A program made the translations under genes and the position numbers. This document shows, piece after piece, positions 5,169 through 5,177 of a stretch of 5,177 nucleotides of DNA. Numbering within the stretch: the stretch's first letter is position 1; each line of letters opens with the position of its first letter. Below the pieces are notes generated by a model. It was not told where the DNA came from. It did no database searches and worked only from the letters and a program-made list of their open reading frames with translations. Source of the DNA: Candidatus Faecousia faecipullorum (GTDB lineage Bacteria > Bacillota > Clostridia > Oscillospirales > Oscillospiraceae). The DNA lies in assembly GCA_018710805.1 (NCBI GenBank), contig DVJG01000029.1:1-5177 (forward strand), read 5' to 3'.

Positions 5169-5177
5169 TGGCATAAA

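Noticed and set aside
2982..5174. Minus-strand open frame of 730 codons opposite pnp.
   Set aside because: A stop-free shadow of a highly conserved GC-rich gene; the Gly/Val/His/Asp-rich translation resembles no protein and has no ribosome binding site.
1..5177. CRISPR arrays, insertion sequences, tRNA or rRNA genes, phage genes.
   Set aside because: No spaced direct repeats, transposase-like frames, terminal inverted repeats with target duplications, or tRNA/rRNA signatures were seen.

Overview
The window looks like chromosomal DNA of a moderately GC-rich Firmicute, most likely a Clostridia/Oscillospirales-type gut anaerobe. The grounds are AGGAGG-type Shine-Dalgarno sites, a TTG start, sigma-A promoters with 17-nt spacers and extended -10 TGn motifs, intrinsic terminators, a DUF2207-type membrane protein, and S15 and PNPase proteins of Gram-positive length. 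The taxonomic placement is inference from sequence style; no 16S or search result is available.

Layout, left to right. Positions 1-424 contain no convincing protein gene. They hold a large foldable segment (about 1-151) that looks like the 5' part of a minus-strand structured RNA cut by the window edge. A strong minus-strand promoter with an A-tract precedes it. A perfect 10-bp inverted repeat (211-238) follows, then a plus-strand promoter (243-271) with a leader of about 145 nt. Positions 425-2212 encode an exported/membrane protein of the DUF2207 type: signal peptide, extracytoplasmic domain, about five membrane helices and a cytoplasmic C-terminus. Positions 2213-2505 hold a strong hairpin with a competing repeat, a tandem 9-mer, a near-consensus promoter and a foldable leader. 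Positions 2506-2772 encode ribosomal protein S15 (rpsO). Positions 2773-3047 carry one weak and one strong intrinsic terminator, a candidate promoter overlapping the strong one, and a 70-nt long hairpin directly upstream of the next ribosome binding site. Positions 3048-5168 encode complete polynucleotide phosphorylase (pnp), ending 9 bases before the window edge.

rpsO-pnp is one of the most conserved bacterial gene pairs, joining a 30S ribosomal protein to the main 3'-5' phosphorolytic exoribonuclease. Both genes are preceded here by structured leaders, consistent with translational or RNA-processing feedback, as is known for the E. coli pair. The DUF2207-type gene has its own promoter and is separated by a hairpin, so it is probably an independent transcription unit.

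No clearly new protein system is present. The most interesting signals are in the non-coding DNA: the partial structured RNA at the left edge, the pnp leader hairpin, and the promoter overlapping the rpsO terminator.
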